From DATFLL01 sp035267785 (lineage in GTDB: Bacteria; Pseudomonadota; Gammaproteobacteria; DATFLL01), in assembly GCA_035267785.1 (NCBI GenBank), contig DATFLL010000005.1, positions 1 to 27,081 on the forward strand: DNA of 27,081 nt, written 5' to 3'. The translations under genes were made by a program, and so were the position numbers. The notes under the pieces were generated by a model. It made no database searches. It saw only the letters and a list, made by a program, of their open reading frames with translations, and had not been told where the DNA came from. Each line of letters starts with the position of its first letter. The stretch's first letter is position 1. Of this stretch, positions 7,574-14,974 are shown piece after piece.

Positions 7574-7876
7574 GCCTGCGGCTCGCCTCGTTCCGTGTGT
7601 CGGTGCATCGGTCGTTGCCGGCGCCACTGCGGGTCCCGTCTGCGTCCATACCATTCCGGGCCGGCCTGGCGTTCGAGTACTCCGATAGTACCCTCGGCGG
7701 CGGCACCGCTCCAGACCTCGAAAGGCCCGCGGCCCGGCGCGAGGGTCAACGGATTGATTCTTAGACATTTCCGGGCCGCACAGTGGTCGCCTTGCGCGAA
7801 AATGTGAGGGATTTCCTGTATTTCGGACTCACGGGGGTCGAGCATGAATGGGCGCGGGTGTGCACAGGAGGCGGAC
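7574..7876. other. Divergent intergenic region between rhomboid and CNB genes
   Basis: About 300 bp that should hold both divergent promoters. No clear -35/-10 pair stands out on either strand. TACTAT (reverse strand, near 7685-7690) is the nearest -10-like word on the rhomboid side. I see no RNA gene, repeat or plausible small ORF here. Confidence 0.4.
7866..7871 (+). promoter_or_regulatory. Ribosome binding site choosing ATG 7877
   Basis: AGGAGG at 7866-7871 is five bases from ATG 7877. It favours this start over the in-frame ATG at 7844, which lacks a comparable site. Confidence 0.7.
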
Positions 7877-8830
7877 ATGGCGAACAAGGGCGAGGCGGCG
7901 TGGGACGCAGCGCGGCCGTCGGGAGCGGGCATCCTCGAGGCCATGCACGAGGCGCTCGACGCCAACGTGGCCTTCAGCGACTTGTTGAGCACCGGCGACC
8001 GTCAGTTTCTGCTCGACCACGGCGTTGTCCGCCGGGCCCTGCCCGGTGAACGCCTGTGTGAGCAGAATCAGCGCGACAACCGCGTCTATATAATCGTGGT
8101 CGGGGAGGTGGAGGTTACCGAATCGGTCGACGGTGACGTGGTACACCTGGCCAGCCTGGGGCGAGGCGAGCTGTTCGGCGAAATCGCGGCCTTGTTCAAT
8201 TCGCCGCGCGTATCGACGGTGACGGTCACGCGTCCCTCGGTGCTGCTGGAACTGCCGGGCGAGGTGCTCGACGTATTGATCCACCGTCTGCCCGCCCTGC
8301 GCGATGCCGTGGTGGAGCGCTACCGCCACCGGCTGACTGAAACGGCACTGCGCGCGGTCCCGCTGTTCAACGGGCTGGACGGGGACGCGCTGCAGGCGCT
8401 GGAGGCCCAGACCGCCCTGTTGAGCATCCCGCCGGGCAGTCATATCCTCGAGGAGGGTGAGCCCGGCGAGGCGCTGTTCGTCATCGGCCTGGCGCGGGTG
8501 TTTCACACCGTCGACGCCGAGCCGATTAATCTCGCCGTCTTGCGCCCCGGTGATTATTTTGGCGAGTGGTCCCTGTTGACCGGCGCCCCCTGCGCAGCCA
8601 CGGTGTCGGCGTTGACGCAAACGCAGGTGCTGCGGATCGATTGCCGATCGTTTCTGGATTTCATCCAGAACAACCCCGAGGTGCGCGATCGTATCGACCA
8701 GGTGGCCCACAATCGCCATGTTCAGACGACCGCCGAGGTCCCGATGGCCGGGTCGGCGGCCGAACGCGATCGATTGCTCGCTGAGATCGAGGCCATCACG
8801 CGAGGCGACCCGCGGCGCTCTTTCGTGTGA
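7877..8830 (+). CDS. Protein with two cyclic-nucleotide-binding (CAP-ED) domains
   Basis: 317 residues. The first CNB domain covers about residues 35-150 with the phosphate-binding cassette FGEIAALFNSPRVSTV (100-115, Arg at 111). The second covers about 158-275 with FGEWSLLTGAPCAATV (228-243). In the second cassette the arginine that normally contacts the cyclic phosphate is cysteine (C239), so that site may not bind cNMP in the usual way. No helix-turn-helix, kinase or channel domain is present, so this looks like a stand-alone sensor or adaptor rather than a CRP-type regulator. The start is fixed by AGGAGG. It is transcribed away from the rhomboid gene. Confidence 0.88.
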   Translation: MANKGEAAWDAARPSGAGILEAMHEALDANVAFSDLLSTGDRQFLLDHGVVRRALPGERLCEQNQRDNRVYIIVVGEVEVTESVDGDVVHLASLGRGELFGEIAALFNSPRVSTVTVTRPSVLLELPGEVLDVLIHRLPALRDAVVERYRHRLTETALRAVPLFNGLDGDALQALEAQTALLSIPPGSHILEEGEPGEALFVIGLARVFHTVDAEPINLAVLRPGDYFGEWSLLTGAPCAATVSALTQTQVLRIDCRSFLDFIQNNPEVRDRIDQVAHNRHVQTTAEVPMAGSAAERDRLLAEIEAITRGDPRRSFV

Positions 8831-9008
8831 GTTCCATTCGGTCCAACAGCGCCTGCGGGCGACGTTGTGCGCTACGTCTCCGATCCGCCCCTGGGGTTGA
8901 ACCATGCCCGCGGGGGCGGGTCATATCAAGGCATCAGGGACGGTACCCATGCCGCGAAGAGGCAGGGTTTGCCTTGGCCTGGAACGGCGCCGCGCAGGAC
9001 GCGGTTGC

Positions 9009-9037
9009 TTAACAGCCCCACGGGAAGGGTCTATCAT
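9009..9037 (+). promoter_or_regulatory. Sigma-70-like promoter for the PA2779-type gene, with adjacent dyad
   Basis: TTAACA (9009-9014), a 17-base spacer and TATCAT (9032-9037) each match the consensus at five of six positions. Just downstream, TGCGTG (9039-9044) and CACGCA (9053-9058) form a 6-bp inverted repeat around the expected transcription start. It could be an operator or the first hairpin of the mRNA. The gene start is at 9082. Confidence 0.5.
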
Positions 9038-9081
9038 TGCGTGCATTACTACACGCACCACACCATGGGAGAACCCAGCCA

Positions 9082-9483
9082 ATGAATTACCTACGACAGA
9101 GTGGACGGTCCCTGGTCTATCTGCTTGCCTTGGCCACATTGTTGCTCGGATTCAACCAGGCCGCGATGGCGGGGATTGTCACCACCGGTACCATTGTCGA
9201 CGCCCAACAGACGCAGCATGAACGCGCCAAGCTGCGCTCGCTGCTCGCCCGCGAGGATGTGCGCCATCAGCTCGAATCCTATGGGGTGAATCCGCAGCAG
9301 GCCCTGGCGCGCGTGGACAGCATGACGGACCAGGAAGTGCACACGCTGGCGGGCAAGATTGGCAATGCGCCTGCCGGCGGCGACGTCCTCGGCGTGGCCG
9401 TGTTCATCTTCCTTGTGTTGCTGATCACGGACATCCTCGGCTATACGGACGTTTTTCCGTTCGTCAAAAAGACCGTACACTAA
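9082..9483 (+). CDS. PA2779 family protein
   Basis: 133 residues from ATG 9082 (GGGAGAA upstream). Residues 1-30 are a signal-like segment (SLVYLLALATLLLGFNQAAMA, with AMA as a plausible cleavage site). A charged helical region with LLAREDVRHQLESYGVNPQQALARVDSMTDQEVHTLAGKI follows, then GDVLGVAVFIFLVLLITDILGYTDVFPFVK as a C-terminal membrane segment. The Gly-Val-[NP]-x-x-x-[AV]-x-x-R-[IV]-x-x-[ML]-[TS]-[DE]-x-E motif and the LLITDILG end are hallmarks of the PA2779 family, which is usually found next to PA2778, as here. The biochemical role is unknown; it probably acts in the cell envelope. Confidence 0.88.
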   Translation: MNYLRQSGRSLVYLLALATLLLGFNQAAMAGIVTTGTIVDAQQTQHERAKLRSLLAREDVRHQLESYGVNPQQALARVDSMTDQEVHTLAGKIGNAPAGGDVLGVAVFIFLVLLITDILGYTDVFPFVKKTVH

Positions 9484-9497
9484 GGCGCGGTTTCGTT

Positions 9498-10463
9498 TTG
9501 CTTCGTTATCTGCGAACGGCCGCCCGGTTTGCTCCGGGCGGCCTTTTGCTTTTGCTTCTCCTGCTCGGCGGCTGCGCCGCGCCGCTGCAATCGCAACGTC
9601 TGCTCAAGGCACCCCCGGCCGATTTTTCACAGCCCGTTCTGCTCAGCGCCGTTCCGTTCTATCCCCAGCAGATCCATCAGTGCGGACCGGCGGCCCTGGC
9701 CACCGTGCTCGATTGGAGCGGCGCGGCGGTCACACCAGAGGCCCTCGCGCCGCAAGTCTACGTGCCAGGGCGCGAGGGCAGTCTGCAGGTCGAGCTGTTG
9801 GCCGCCGCACGCCGCCACGGTCGGATTGCCTACGTGTTGCGCCCGCGGCTGGAGGATCTGCTCGCCGAGGTACACGCCGGACATCCTGTACTGGTCCTGC
9901 AGAATCTGGGGCTGAGCTGGTACCCGCGCTGGCATTATGCCGTTGTGATCGGCTATGACCTCGACGCCGACCGCCTCACGCTGCGCTCGGGCGACGAGGC
10001 GATGCACACCGAGACCCTCGAGCTGTTCGAACGCACCTGGGACCGAGGCAATGATTGGGCGGTGGTGGTTTTGAAACCGGGCCAAATGCCGGCCCGCGCC
10101 GAGCCTCTGCGTTACCTTCAGGCGGTGGTTGGTTTCGAACGCCTCGGTAACTGGCAGGCGGCCGCTGCGTCGTATCGCGCGGCGCTGAAACGCTGGCCGG
10201 ACAATGTTGCCGCGGCCATGGGCCTGGGCAACAGCTACTACGCGCGGGGCGAGCTGGCAAAGGCCGCGGCGCGCTACCGTGCCGTCCTGCATGACCATCC
10301 CGACTATGCCCCTGCGTTGAACAATCTGGCGCAGACGCTTGCCGAGCTTGGCCGATGGGACGAGGCAGCGGGCTATGCCAGGCGTGCCGTCCAGATCGGC
10401 GGACCGCAAGTCGACACCTATCGCCAGACCCTGGAGTCGATCCGTACCCATGCGCCGCGCTGA
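9498..10463 (+). CDS. PA2778 family C39-like cysteine peptidase with TPR, lipoprotein
   Basis: 321 residues from a TTG start (TAAGG, formed by the previous stop, about ten bases upstream). Residues 1-26 form a lipoprotein signal ending LLLGGC (C26). A C39-type papain-fold domain follows with the nucleophile in HQCGPAALATVLDW (C62) and histidine in WHYAVVIGYD (H146). Residues of about 190-310 are TPR units (AVVGFERLGNWQAAAASYRAAL, AMGLGNSYYARGELAKAAARYRAVL, NLAQTLAELGRWDEAAGYARRAV). It would be an envelope-anchored cysteine protease or amidase; the substrate is unknown. It pairs with the PA2779-type gene 14 bp upstream. Codons 7-17 coincide with a perfect intrinsic-terminator stem-loop, so reading this gene from the upstream promoter needs read-through. 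Confidence 0.88.
   Translation: MLRYLRTAARFAPGGLLLLLLLLGGCAAPLQSQRLLKAPPADFSQPVLLSAVPFYPQQIHQCGPAALATVLDWSGAAVTPEALAPQVYVPGREGSLQVELLAAARRHGRIAYVLRPRLEDLLAEVHAGHPVLVLQNLGLSWYPRWHYAVVIGYDLDADRLTLRSGDEAMHTETLELFERTWDRGNDWAVVVLKPGQMPARAEPLRYLQAVVGFERLGNWQAAAASYRAALKRWPDNVAAAMGLGNSYYARGELAKAAARYRAVLHDHPDYAPALNNLAQTLAELGRWDEAAGYARRAVQIGGPQVDTYRQTLESIRTHAPR
9518..9551 (+). terminator. Intrinsic terminator embedded in the start of the PA2778-type gene
   Basis: GGCCGCCCGG (9518-9527), loop TTTGCT and CCGGGCGGCC (9534-9543) form a perfect 10-bp G+C stem followed by TTTTGCTTTT. It has every feature of a Rho-independent terminator for the PA2779-type gene, yet lies inside the signal-peptide codons of the next gene. 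Confidence 0.7.
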
Positions 10464-10657
10464 GTGATCGGGCGTATGACCGATGTGCACGGGCGAGCTC
10501 CGAGCATACGGTACCGGCGGCTCTGACAGAGGTTGTTCGGCATTCGCGTCCTGCCCGGAAATTTTTGCTGTTTCGCTCGAAAAATGGCGATATGATACGT
10601 AAAATGCCTTTGACAACAATCACTCGCGAAGGACCGCGACCTGCCAGGAGGATCCTC

Positions 10658-11215
10658 ATGCTGCCTCGGATCGTGATCGTCGGTCTGCTCGCACTCGCGA
10701 GCGGCAATGTATTTGCCCAGACTATCCAAGCCGAACTGAGCAACAGCAGCGCTCGCTTCAACTACGCCACCAGCGTCTGGGGCAAGCAATACGGCCGCGC
10801 CGAAGTCGGCGGCGGTCTGCTGTACAACGATGACAGCAACTACGCTGTCAATGCGGATCTGCACGTCTACAACGACTCCTACGAGAGCCCACTCGAACTT
10901 GGTGTCGGCGGCAGGATCTATTACGTCGATGTCGGCCCATACAACGTCCTGGCGCTGGCACTCGGCCTGAGATTCAATTACGCGCCCCAGGCCCTGCACG
11001 GGTTCGGCATCGGCGCTCACTACTATTACGCGCCCAAGGTGGTGACGGGACTCGACGGCGACCACATGTCCGAGTACGGGATCTATCTCGGCTACCAAAT
11101 GATTCCGCAGGCCAACGTTTATGTGGGTTACCGAAAGGTCAAGACCGACATCAAAAACGGCCCGAACCTGACCATGGACAAGGGCGGCTACGTCGGAGTG
11201 CGGATCCGCTTCTAG
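10658..11215 (+). CDS. YfaZ family outer-membrane protein
   Basis: 185 residues. ATG 10658 is set by AGGAGG at 10646-10651, six bases upstream. Residues 1-21 are a signal peptide (IVIVGLLALASGNVFA, cleavage after FAQ or FA). The rest alternates polar and hydrophobic residues as beta strands (RAEVGGGLLYNDDSNYAVNADLHVYND, LELGVGGRIYYVDVGPYNVLALALGLRFNY, GFGIGAHYYYAPKV, SEYGIYLGYQMIPQANVYVGYRKV) and ends in VGVRIRF, a terminal phenylalanine typical of Bam-dependent outer-membrane proteins. The whole matches YfaZ-type barrels, whose function is not established. A TATGAT at 10591-10596 may be its -10 element, with no good -35. It is followed after 66 bp by a second barrel gene. Confidence 0.85.
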   Translation: MLPRIVIVGLLALASGNVFAQTIQAELSNSSARFNYATSVWGKQYGRAEVGGGLLYNDDSNYAVNADLHVYNDSYESPLELGVGGRIYYVDVGPYNVLALALGLRFNYAPQALHGFGIGAHYYYAPKVVTGLDGDHMSEYGIYLGYQMIPQANVYVGYRKVKTDIKNGPNLTMDKGGYVGVRIRF

Positions 11216-11281
11216 CCGGCGCAGCACATTCGGTTGGTCCGGTGACAACCTGAATCAAGACACAATAAAGAGGGGTGGGTT

Positions 11282-11833
11282 ATGAGAGCAGCACGATACC
11301 TGGTTCTTACAGCATTGCTGGCGGTCAGTGGGACCGCCAGTGCCGTGGAAGGCGATTTCTATTGGGGGCTCGCGTATATGCACGGCAATTACGATTTTGA
11401 CAGCGGCGCCACCTATCATCCGGAAGGTGCGGTGGCGAAGCTGGGGTACGACCTCATCGGCCAGCGTATCGCCTTCGAGGTCCACCTGGCCTCGAGCCGT
11501 GATGACCGGAAAAACATCGGCGGTATCGATACGCGGCTCAGCCTGACCTATTTGACGGCCGCCTTCCTGCGCTACAACATCGTAGCGCGCGACAACTTCC
11601 GGCTCTACGCCATGGGCGGTTACGGCCGCGCCAAGGTTCATTACGAGGTCACGGGCGTCGGAACGAAAAACGACACCTCCTCCGGAGCCGCCTACGGCGT
11701 CGGTATGGAGCTCTACGGCAACGAGCACGGCGCCATCAATATCGATTACCTGCGTTACGTCAAGGACGCCGACATCAGCGGGGCGAAATTCCAGATCAAC
11801 TCGGTGAATATCGGGTACGTGCATCACTTCTAG
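11282..11833 (+). CDS. Outer-membrane beta-barrel protein
   Basis: 183 residues with a clear signal peptide (YLVLTALLAVSGTASA, cleavage before VEGDFYWG). Eight or so amphipathic strands follow (DFYWGLAYMHGNYDF, GAVAKLGYDLIGQRIAFEVHLASS, RLSLTYLTAAFLRYNIV, FRLYAMGGYGRAKVHYEV, SSGAAYGVGMELYGNEHGAINIDYLRYV), ending NSVNIGYVHHF with a terminal Phe. It fits the small OmpA/Opa-like porin-fold group (outer membrane protein beta-barrel domain). No ligand or enzyme motif is visible. It lies 66 bp downstream of the YfaZ-type gene on the same strand and is likely co-expressed with it. Confidence 0.83.
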   Translation: MRAARYLVLTALLAVSGTASAVEGDFYWGLAYMHGNYDFDSGATYHPEGAVAKLGYDLIGQRIAFEVHLASSRDDRKNIGGIDTRLSLTYLTAAFLRYNIVARDNFRLYAMGGYGRAKVHYEVTGVGTKNDTSSGAAYGVGMELYGNEHGAINIDYLRYVKDADISGAKFQINSVNIGYVHHF

Positions 11834-11845
11834 CCGTTTCCGGCC

Positions 11846-11876
11846 AAAGAAAAACCCGGCGCTCTCGCGCCGGGTT
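11846..11876 (-). terminator. Intrinsic terminator between convergent genes
   Basis: AACCCGGCGC (11853-11862), loop TCTC and GCGCCGGGTT (11867-11876) make a perfect 10-bp stem. On the reverse strand it is followed by a T-rich tract (TTTTTCTTT), so it should end transcription of the CBS-domain gene. On the forward strand it can serve the barrel gene less efficiently because no T tract follows. Confidence 0.75.
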
Positions 11877-11918
11877 CCCACCTCTCATGGTTGTCGCCTG
11901 CGCACTTTGGCGAGGCGA

Positions 11919-12518
11919 CTAGACCGACAGCGCGGCCTCGAGCTCGGCGAAGGTCTTGGCAATCTCGGCCGTCTCGATCTTGATGCCGAGCTGCCTGCCG
12001 ATCTGGCTGGCCGAGAAAATCCCGCGGATCATCTGGTTCATCGAATCCTCGTCGATGTCGACGACCAGGGCGTGCTGGCGCCCTTCCCGGCGCAGACTGG
12101 CGACGACGTCGCCGACGGTTGCCTTCTCCACGTCGACCATCTGAATGACCTCCAGCGTTTGCCGGGGTGTCATGATGTCGCGTACCAATACCTCGTCCGG
12201 GCTGCGCGCGTTGACCATCTGCATGTAGCGCATGGGTTTTTCACCCAGGATGTCGGTGGCGGTGATCAGCCCGAGGACCGTGTTCTCGGAGTCTATGACC
12301 AACAGCAGCCGAACGCGGTTGTTGATCATTTTGGCGTTGGCATCCTTGAGCGTGGCGGTGGGTCCGATGGTAACCGCAGTGACCTTGGCAAGGTCCGTGA
12401 GGACATTGATGGCCGGATCGTCTAGCGTTACCCTCTCGGGAAGTATTTGCGTCGGGCGGTGAAAGGAACTGCCCGGTGCGAGCGTGGTGGCGGGCAGGGG
12501 GGTATAGCTGGCGGTCAT
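11919..12518 (-). CDS. CBS-domain protein
   Basis: 199 residues from the ATG reading MTASYTPLPATTLAPG. Two CBS motifs are visible: about residues 40-100 (AVTIGPTATLKDANAKMINNRVRLLLVIDSENTVLGLITATDILGE) and about 117-185 (VRDIMTPRQTLEVIQMVDVEKATVGDVVASLRREGRQHALVVD...IRGIFSASQIGRQLG). CBS pairs bind adenosyl nucleotides and act as energy or nucleotide sensors. Here there is no attached enzyme domain, so it is a stand-alone sensor whose partner is unknown. GGAG lies about nine bases upstream of the start. It is divergent from the HAD hydrolase gene, 66 bp away. Confidence 0.87.
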   Translation of the reverse strand: MTASYTPLPATTLAPGSSFHRPTQILPERVTLDDPAINVLTDLAKVTAVTIGPTATLKDANAKMINNRVRLLLVIDSENTVLGLITATDILGEKPMRYMQMVNARSPDEVLVRDIMTPRQTLEVIQMVDVEKATVGDVVASLRREGRQHALVVDIDEDSMNQMIRGIFSASQIGRQLGIKIETAEIAKTFAELEAALSV

Positions 12519-12584
12519 TTCCACATCTCCGATAGTGACAAGCGACAGGGGCGCAGTGCAGCCCCTTAACTGACTAGATAGCGC

Positions 12585-13400
12585 ATGGGCGTACGATTTG
12601 CAAACCAGGCCAGACCCGGGGCCGCCGCGAACGCGGCGCGGCCACCGATCGCGGGCGTGTGCTTCGATCTGTTTCACACCCTGGTCGATGTCGGGGCGGT
12701 ACCCGAGCGCGTGGGGCGTTACACGGCCGACATTCTGGGCGTCGACCGCGAGGCCTGGAACCGTGCCTGTTTTGGCCCACAGCACGATATCTGCCGCCCG
12801 ACCGATCACCTCGAGTCGCTGCGACAGCTGGCACACAGCCTGGATCCCTCGATTCCAATCACACGTATCGAGGAGGCAGTCGAGGAACGCCAGCGACGCT
12901 TCGACCACAGTCTGCTGAATATCGACCTCGACACTCTAACGGCGCTGCGCGCGCTGCGCAAACGCGGCCTGCGTCTGGCGCTGGTCTCCAACGCTTCCAG
13001 CGGTGAGGTGAGCGCCTGGCCGCGCTCGCCATTGGCGCCCCTGTTCGACGTCGCGGTGTTCAGCTGCGATTGCGGCGCCCGCAAGCCCGAGGCGCCAATC
13101 TACCGACGTGCGTTGCAGGCCCTGAGCCTGGCCGGGTCCGATTGCCTGTTCGTGGGCGACGGTGGCAGCGACGAGCACCGGGGCGCGCGTGCCGTCGGTC
13201 TGCATCCGGTGTTGATCACGCGCCACATCGCGGGGCACTTCAGCGCCGAACGTCTGGCCGCGCGCAGCGCGCACGTCGATTGGATAGTCGATACCGTAGC
13301 GGACCTGGAGACACTGCTCGAGTCCTGGCGTGATGCGGGCGGGGCGTCCATGGACCCCGTGGATGGGGTTACAGCCGCTAAATCGCGGTCTGAATGGTAG
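12585..13400 (+). CDS. HAD-superfamily hydrolase
   Basis: 271 residues. HAD motifs in order: motif I FDLFHTLVD (nucleophile D28, with Phe at the usual second-Asp position as in haloacid-dehalogenase-type members), motif II LALVSNASS (about 125-133), motif III lysine in GARKPEAPIY, and motif IV LFVGDGGSDE (two acidic residues). An alpha-helical cap lies between motifs I and II. Absence of the second Asp in motif I argues that it may not be a standard phosphatase; by family it could be a dehalogenase-like or other hydrolase. Substrate unknown. The start (ATG 12585) lacks a strong ribosome site. The C-terminal 20 or so residues are low complexity and may be read-out sequence. Confidence 0.85.
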   Translation: MGVRFANQARPGAAANAARPPIAGVCFDLFHTLVDVGAVPERVGRYTADILGVDREAWNRACFGPQHDICRPTDHLESLRQLAHSLDPSIPITRIEEAVEERQRRFDHSLLNIDLDTLTALRALRKRGLRLALVSNASSGEVSAWPRSPLAPLFDVAVFSCDCGARKPEAPIYRRALQALSLAGSDCLFVGDGGSDEHRGARAVGLHPVLITRHIAGHFSAERLAARSAHVDWIVDTVADLETLLESWRDAGGASMDPVDGVTAAKSRSEW

Positions 13401-13432
13401 GACTGCTGCAGGGAATCTGCGCTGGAGGAAGG

Positions 13433-13462
13433 AAAAACCGCCGGGGACAGGGTCCCCGGCGG
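13433..13462 (-). terminator. Intrinsic terminator of the HU-type gene
   Basis: CCGCCGGGGAC (13438-13448), a 3-base loop and GTCCCCGGCGG (13452-13462) form a perfect 11-bp stem. It is followed on the reverse strand by TTTTTCC. It lies 11 bp beyond the stop of the HU-type gene. Confidence 0.8.
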
Positions 13463-13472
13463 CCGGTCGATG

Positions 13473-13880
13473 CTACTTGACCATTTCCTTGAGGTTCTTC
13501 AGCGGCTGTACCTTGACCACGTTGCGGGCCGGCTTGGCCTTGAACACGGTCGGCTCGCCGGTGAAGGGGTTGATACCCTTACGCGCCCGGGTGGCCGGCT
13601 TGCGCACGACCTTGACCTTCATCAGGCCGGGCAGGGTGAAAATGCCCGCGGCATTGCGCTTGATGTGACCGTTCATGATGTCGGCCAGCTCGGTGAAGAC
13701 GGCATCGACTTCCTTCTTCTTCAGCCCGGTGCGCTCGGCAATGGTGCTGTAGAGCTGGGTCTTGGTGTAGGGCTCTTTGATCGACTTGATGGGCTTGGTG
13801 GCGGCCTTGGCCGCAGTCTTCTTCTTGGCCGTCTTTTTCTTGGCCGTGGTCTTCTTAGCAGGTTTCTTCTTCGTCGCCAT
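13473..13880 (-). CDS. HU-family DNA-binding protein with histone-H1-like tail
   Basis: 135 residues; CAGGAGC lies just upstream of the ATG. Residues 1-35 are a Lys/Ala/Thr-rich tail made of short repeats (KKKPAKKTTAKKKTAKKKTAAKAATK), like eukaryotic histone H1 C-termini. The HU/IHF fold follows: YTKTQLYSTIAERTGLKKKEVDAVFTELADIMNGHI, then GIFTLPGLMKVKVVRKPATRARKGINPFTGEP with the DNA-intercalating Pro of the beta arm, and TVFKAKPARNVVKVQPLKNLKEMV. The expected role is nucleoid compaction and architecture, with the basic tail increasing DNA binding. The gene has its own strong terminator and an A+T-rich upstream region of about 85 bp shared with the divergent phosphoesterase gene. Confidence 0.93.
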   Translation of the reverse strand: MATKKKPAKKTTAKKKTAKKKTAAKAATKPIKSIKEPYTKTQLYSTIAERTGLKKKEVDAVFTELADIMNGHIKRNAAGIFTLPGLMKVKVVRKPATRARKGINPFTGEPTVFKAKPARNVVKVQPLKNLKEMVK

Positions 13881-13966
13881 GCGATGCTCCTGAGTTATTG
13901 TAGGATCGAGACAAACAAGTTGGATAATAAAATAGCATAATATCGCGAAATGTGGAGTCGTGGTCG
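13881..13966. promoter_or_regulatory. A+T-rich divergent promoter region (HU and phosphoesterase genes)
   Basis: This 86-bp gap is far richer in A+T than its surroundings. It contains several -10-like words (GATAAT 13923-13928 and CATAAT 13936-13941 forward; TACAAT and TATTAT on the reverse strand). No pair with a correctly spaced -35 is convincing, so exact promoters are not assigned. Confidence 0.4.
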
Positions 13967-14524
13967 ATGTTTTTTGTCGTAAATAATAGTGCCGTCCCGA
14001 TCCGCATCGCTTTGGTGTCGGACACGCACGGTGCGCTCGACCCCCGCGTCGCGGCCGTGGTCGCCGATTGCGATTATGCGGTCCACGCAGGCGATATCGG
14101 TAACGGGCAGGTGCTTGACGCCATGGGCCCGCGCAGCGGGGCGGTGATTGCGGTGCGCGGCAACAACGACAGCACCGCCAAATGGCCGCCCGAGCAGCGC
14201 GCACGGCTCGACGCGCTGGAGGAGCAGGCCGAGCTGCAGCTGCCGGGCGGGCGGCTCGTGATCGTCCATGGGCACCGTCATGGGGCGGCGCGCGAGCGCC
14301 ACCGGCGCCTGCGTGCCTCGTATCCCCACGCGAGGGCCATCGTCTACGGGCACAGCCATCGTCTCGTGTGCGACACCGACGCCGAGCCGTGGGTCCTCAA
14401 CCCGGGTGCCGCCGGACGGGCGCGCACCTACGGCGGGCCGTCCTGCCTGGTATTGGCCGTCGCGGGAGAACACTGGACCCTGGAGACCGAGCGCTTTTCC
14501 CGGCAGGTGCGCGCGCACGCATAG
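13967..14524 (+). CDS. Metallophosphoesterase, YfcE/MJ0936 type
   Basis: 185 residues from ATG 13967 (GTG 13952 is an alternative). All calcineurin-like phosphoesterase motifs are present in order: SDTHG (D-x-H), HAGDIG (GD), RGNND (GNxD), VHGH and GHSH. The short length and compact spacing are those of YfcE/MJ0936-type phosphodiesterases, which need a divalent metal pair and hydrolyse artificial phosphodiesters in vitro; the natural substrate is not settled. The stop TAG at 14522-14524 is followed at once by AGGAGG of the YjbQ gene, so the two are one operon with probable translational coupling. Confidence 0.9.
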   Translation: MFFVVNNSAVPIRIALVSDTHGALDPRVAAVVADCDYAVHAGDIGNGQVLDAMGPRSGAVIAVRGNNDSTAKWPPEQRARLDALEEQAELQLPGGRLVIVHGHRHGAARERHRRLRASYPHARAIVYGHSHRLVCDTDAEPWVLNPGAAGRARTYGGPSCLVLAVAGEHWTLETERFSRQVRAHA

Positions 14525-14535
14525 GAGGTCAGTCA

Positions 14536-14943
14536 ATGATCAAGCGATTGTCTGTTTCGGTGGCGGCTCAGGGCTTACACGAGTTCACGGACCAGGTTGC
14601 GGCCGCCGTTCGTGCGTCCGACGTACGCGACGGGCTGTGCACCGTCTTTATCCGCCACACGTCGGCCAGTCTGATCATCCAGGAAAACGCCGATCCGAGC
14701 GCCCGGCGCGACCTGGAGGCCTGGCTCAACCGGCTGGTCCCGGAGCGGGACAGCCTCTATACGCATACGCTCGAGGGCGACGACGACATGCCCGCCCACG
14801 TCAAGGCCGCGCTGACGAATACTTCGATCTCCATTCCGGTGCTTGACGGTGAGCTCGCACTGGGGACGTGGCAGGGGATCTATCTGTGGGAGCACCGGCG
14901 CGATGCCGCGCGGCGCGAGGTCGTCGTGCACGTTGGCGAGTGA
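14536..14943 (+). CDS. yjbQ: YjbQ/UPF0047 family protein
   Basis: 135 residues. AGGAGG lies at about 14523-14528, eight bases before the ATG. It contains the family signatures GLCTVFIRHTSASLIIQENADP and the closing GTWQGIYLWEHR, with HTLEGDDDMPAHVKAAL between. YjbQ proteins are small trimeric proteins with conserved histidines. E. coli YjbQ has been associated with a promiscuous thiamine-phosphate-synthase activity, so the physiological reaction is uncertain. It is co-transcribed with the upstream phosphoesterase. Confidence 0.92.
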   Translation: MIKRLSVSVAAQGLHEFTDQVAAAVRASDVRDGLCTVFIRHTSASLIIQENADPSARRDLEAWLNRLVPERDSLYTHTLEGDDDMPAHVKAALTNTSISIPVLDGELALGTWQGIYLWEHRRDAARREVVVHVGE

Positions 14944-14974
14944 GCCGCCCGGCCGACACTTCCGGGCCGATCCT

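Noticed and set aside
7558..7992. Reverse frame spanning the rhomboid/CNB gap
   Set aside because: Overlaps the CNB gene, lacks a ribosome site and shows no family features.
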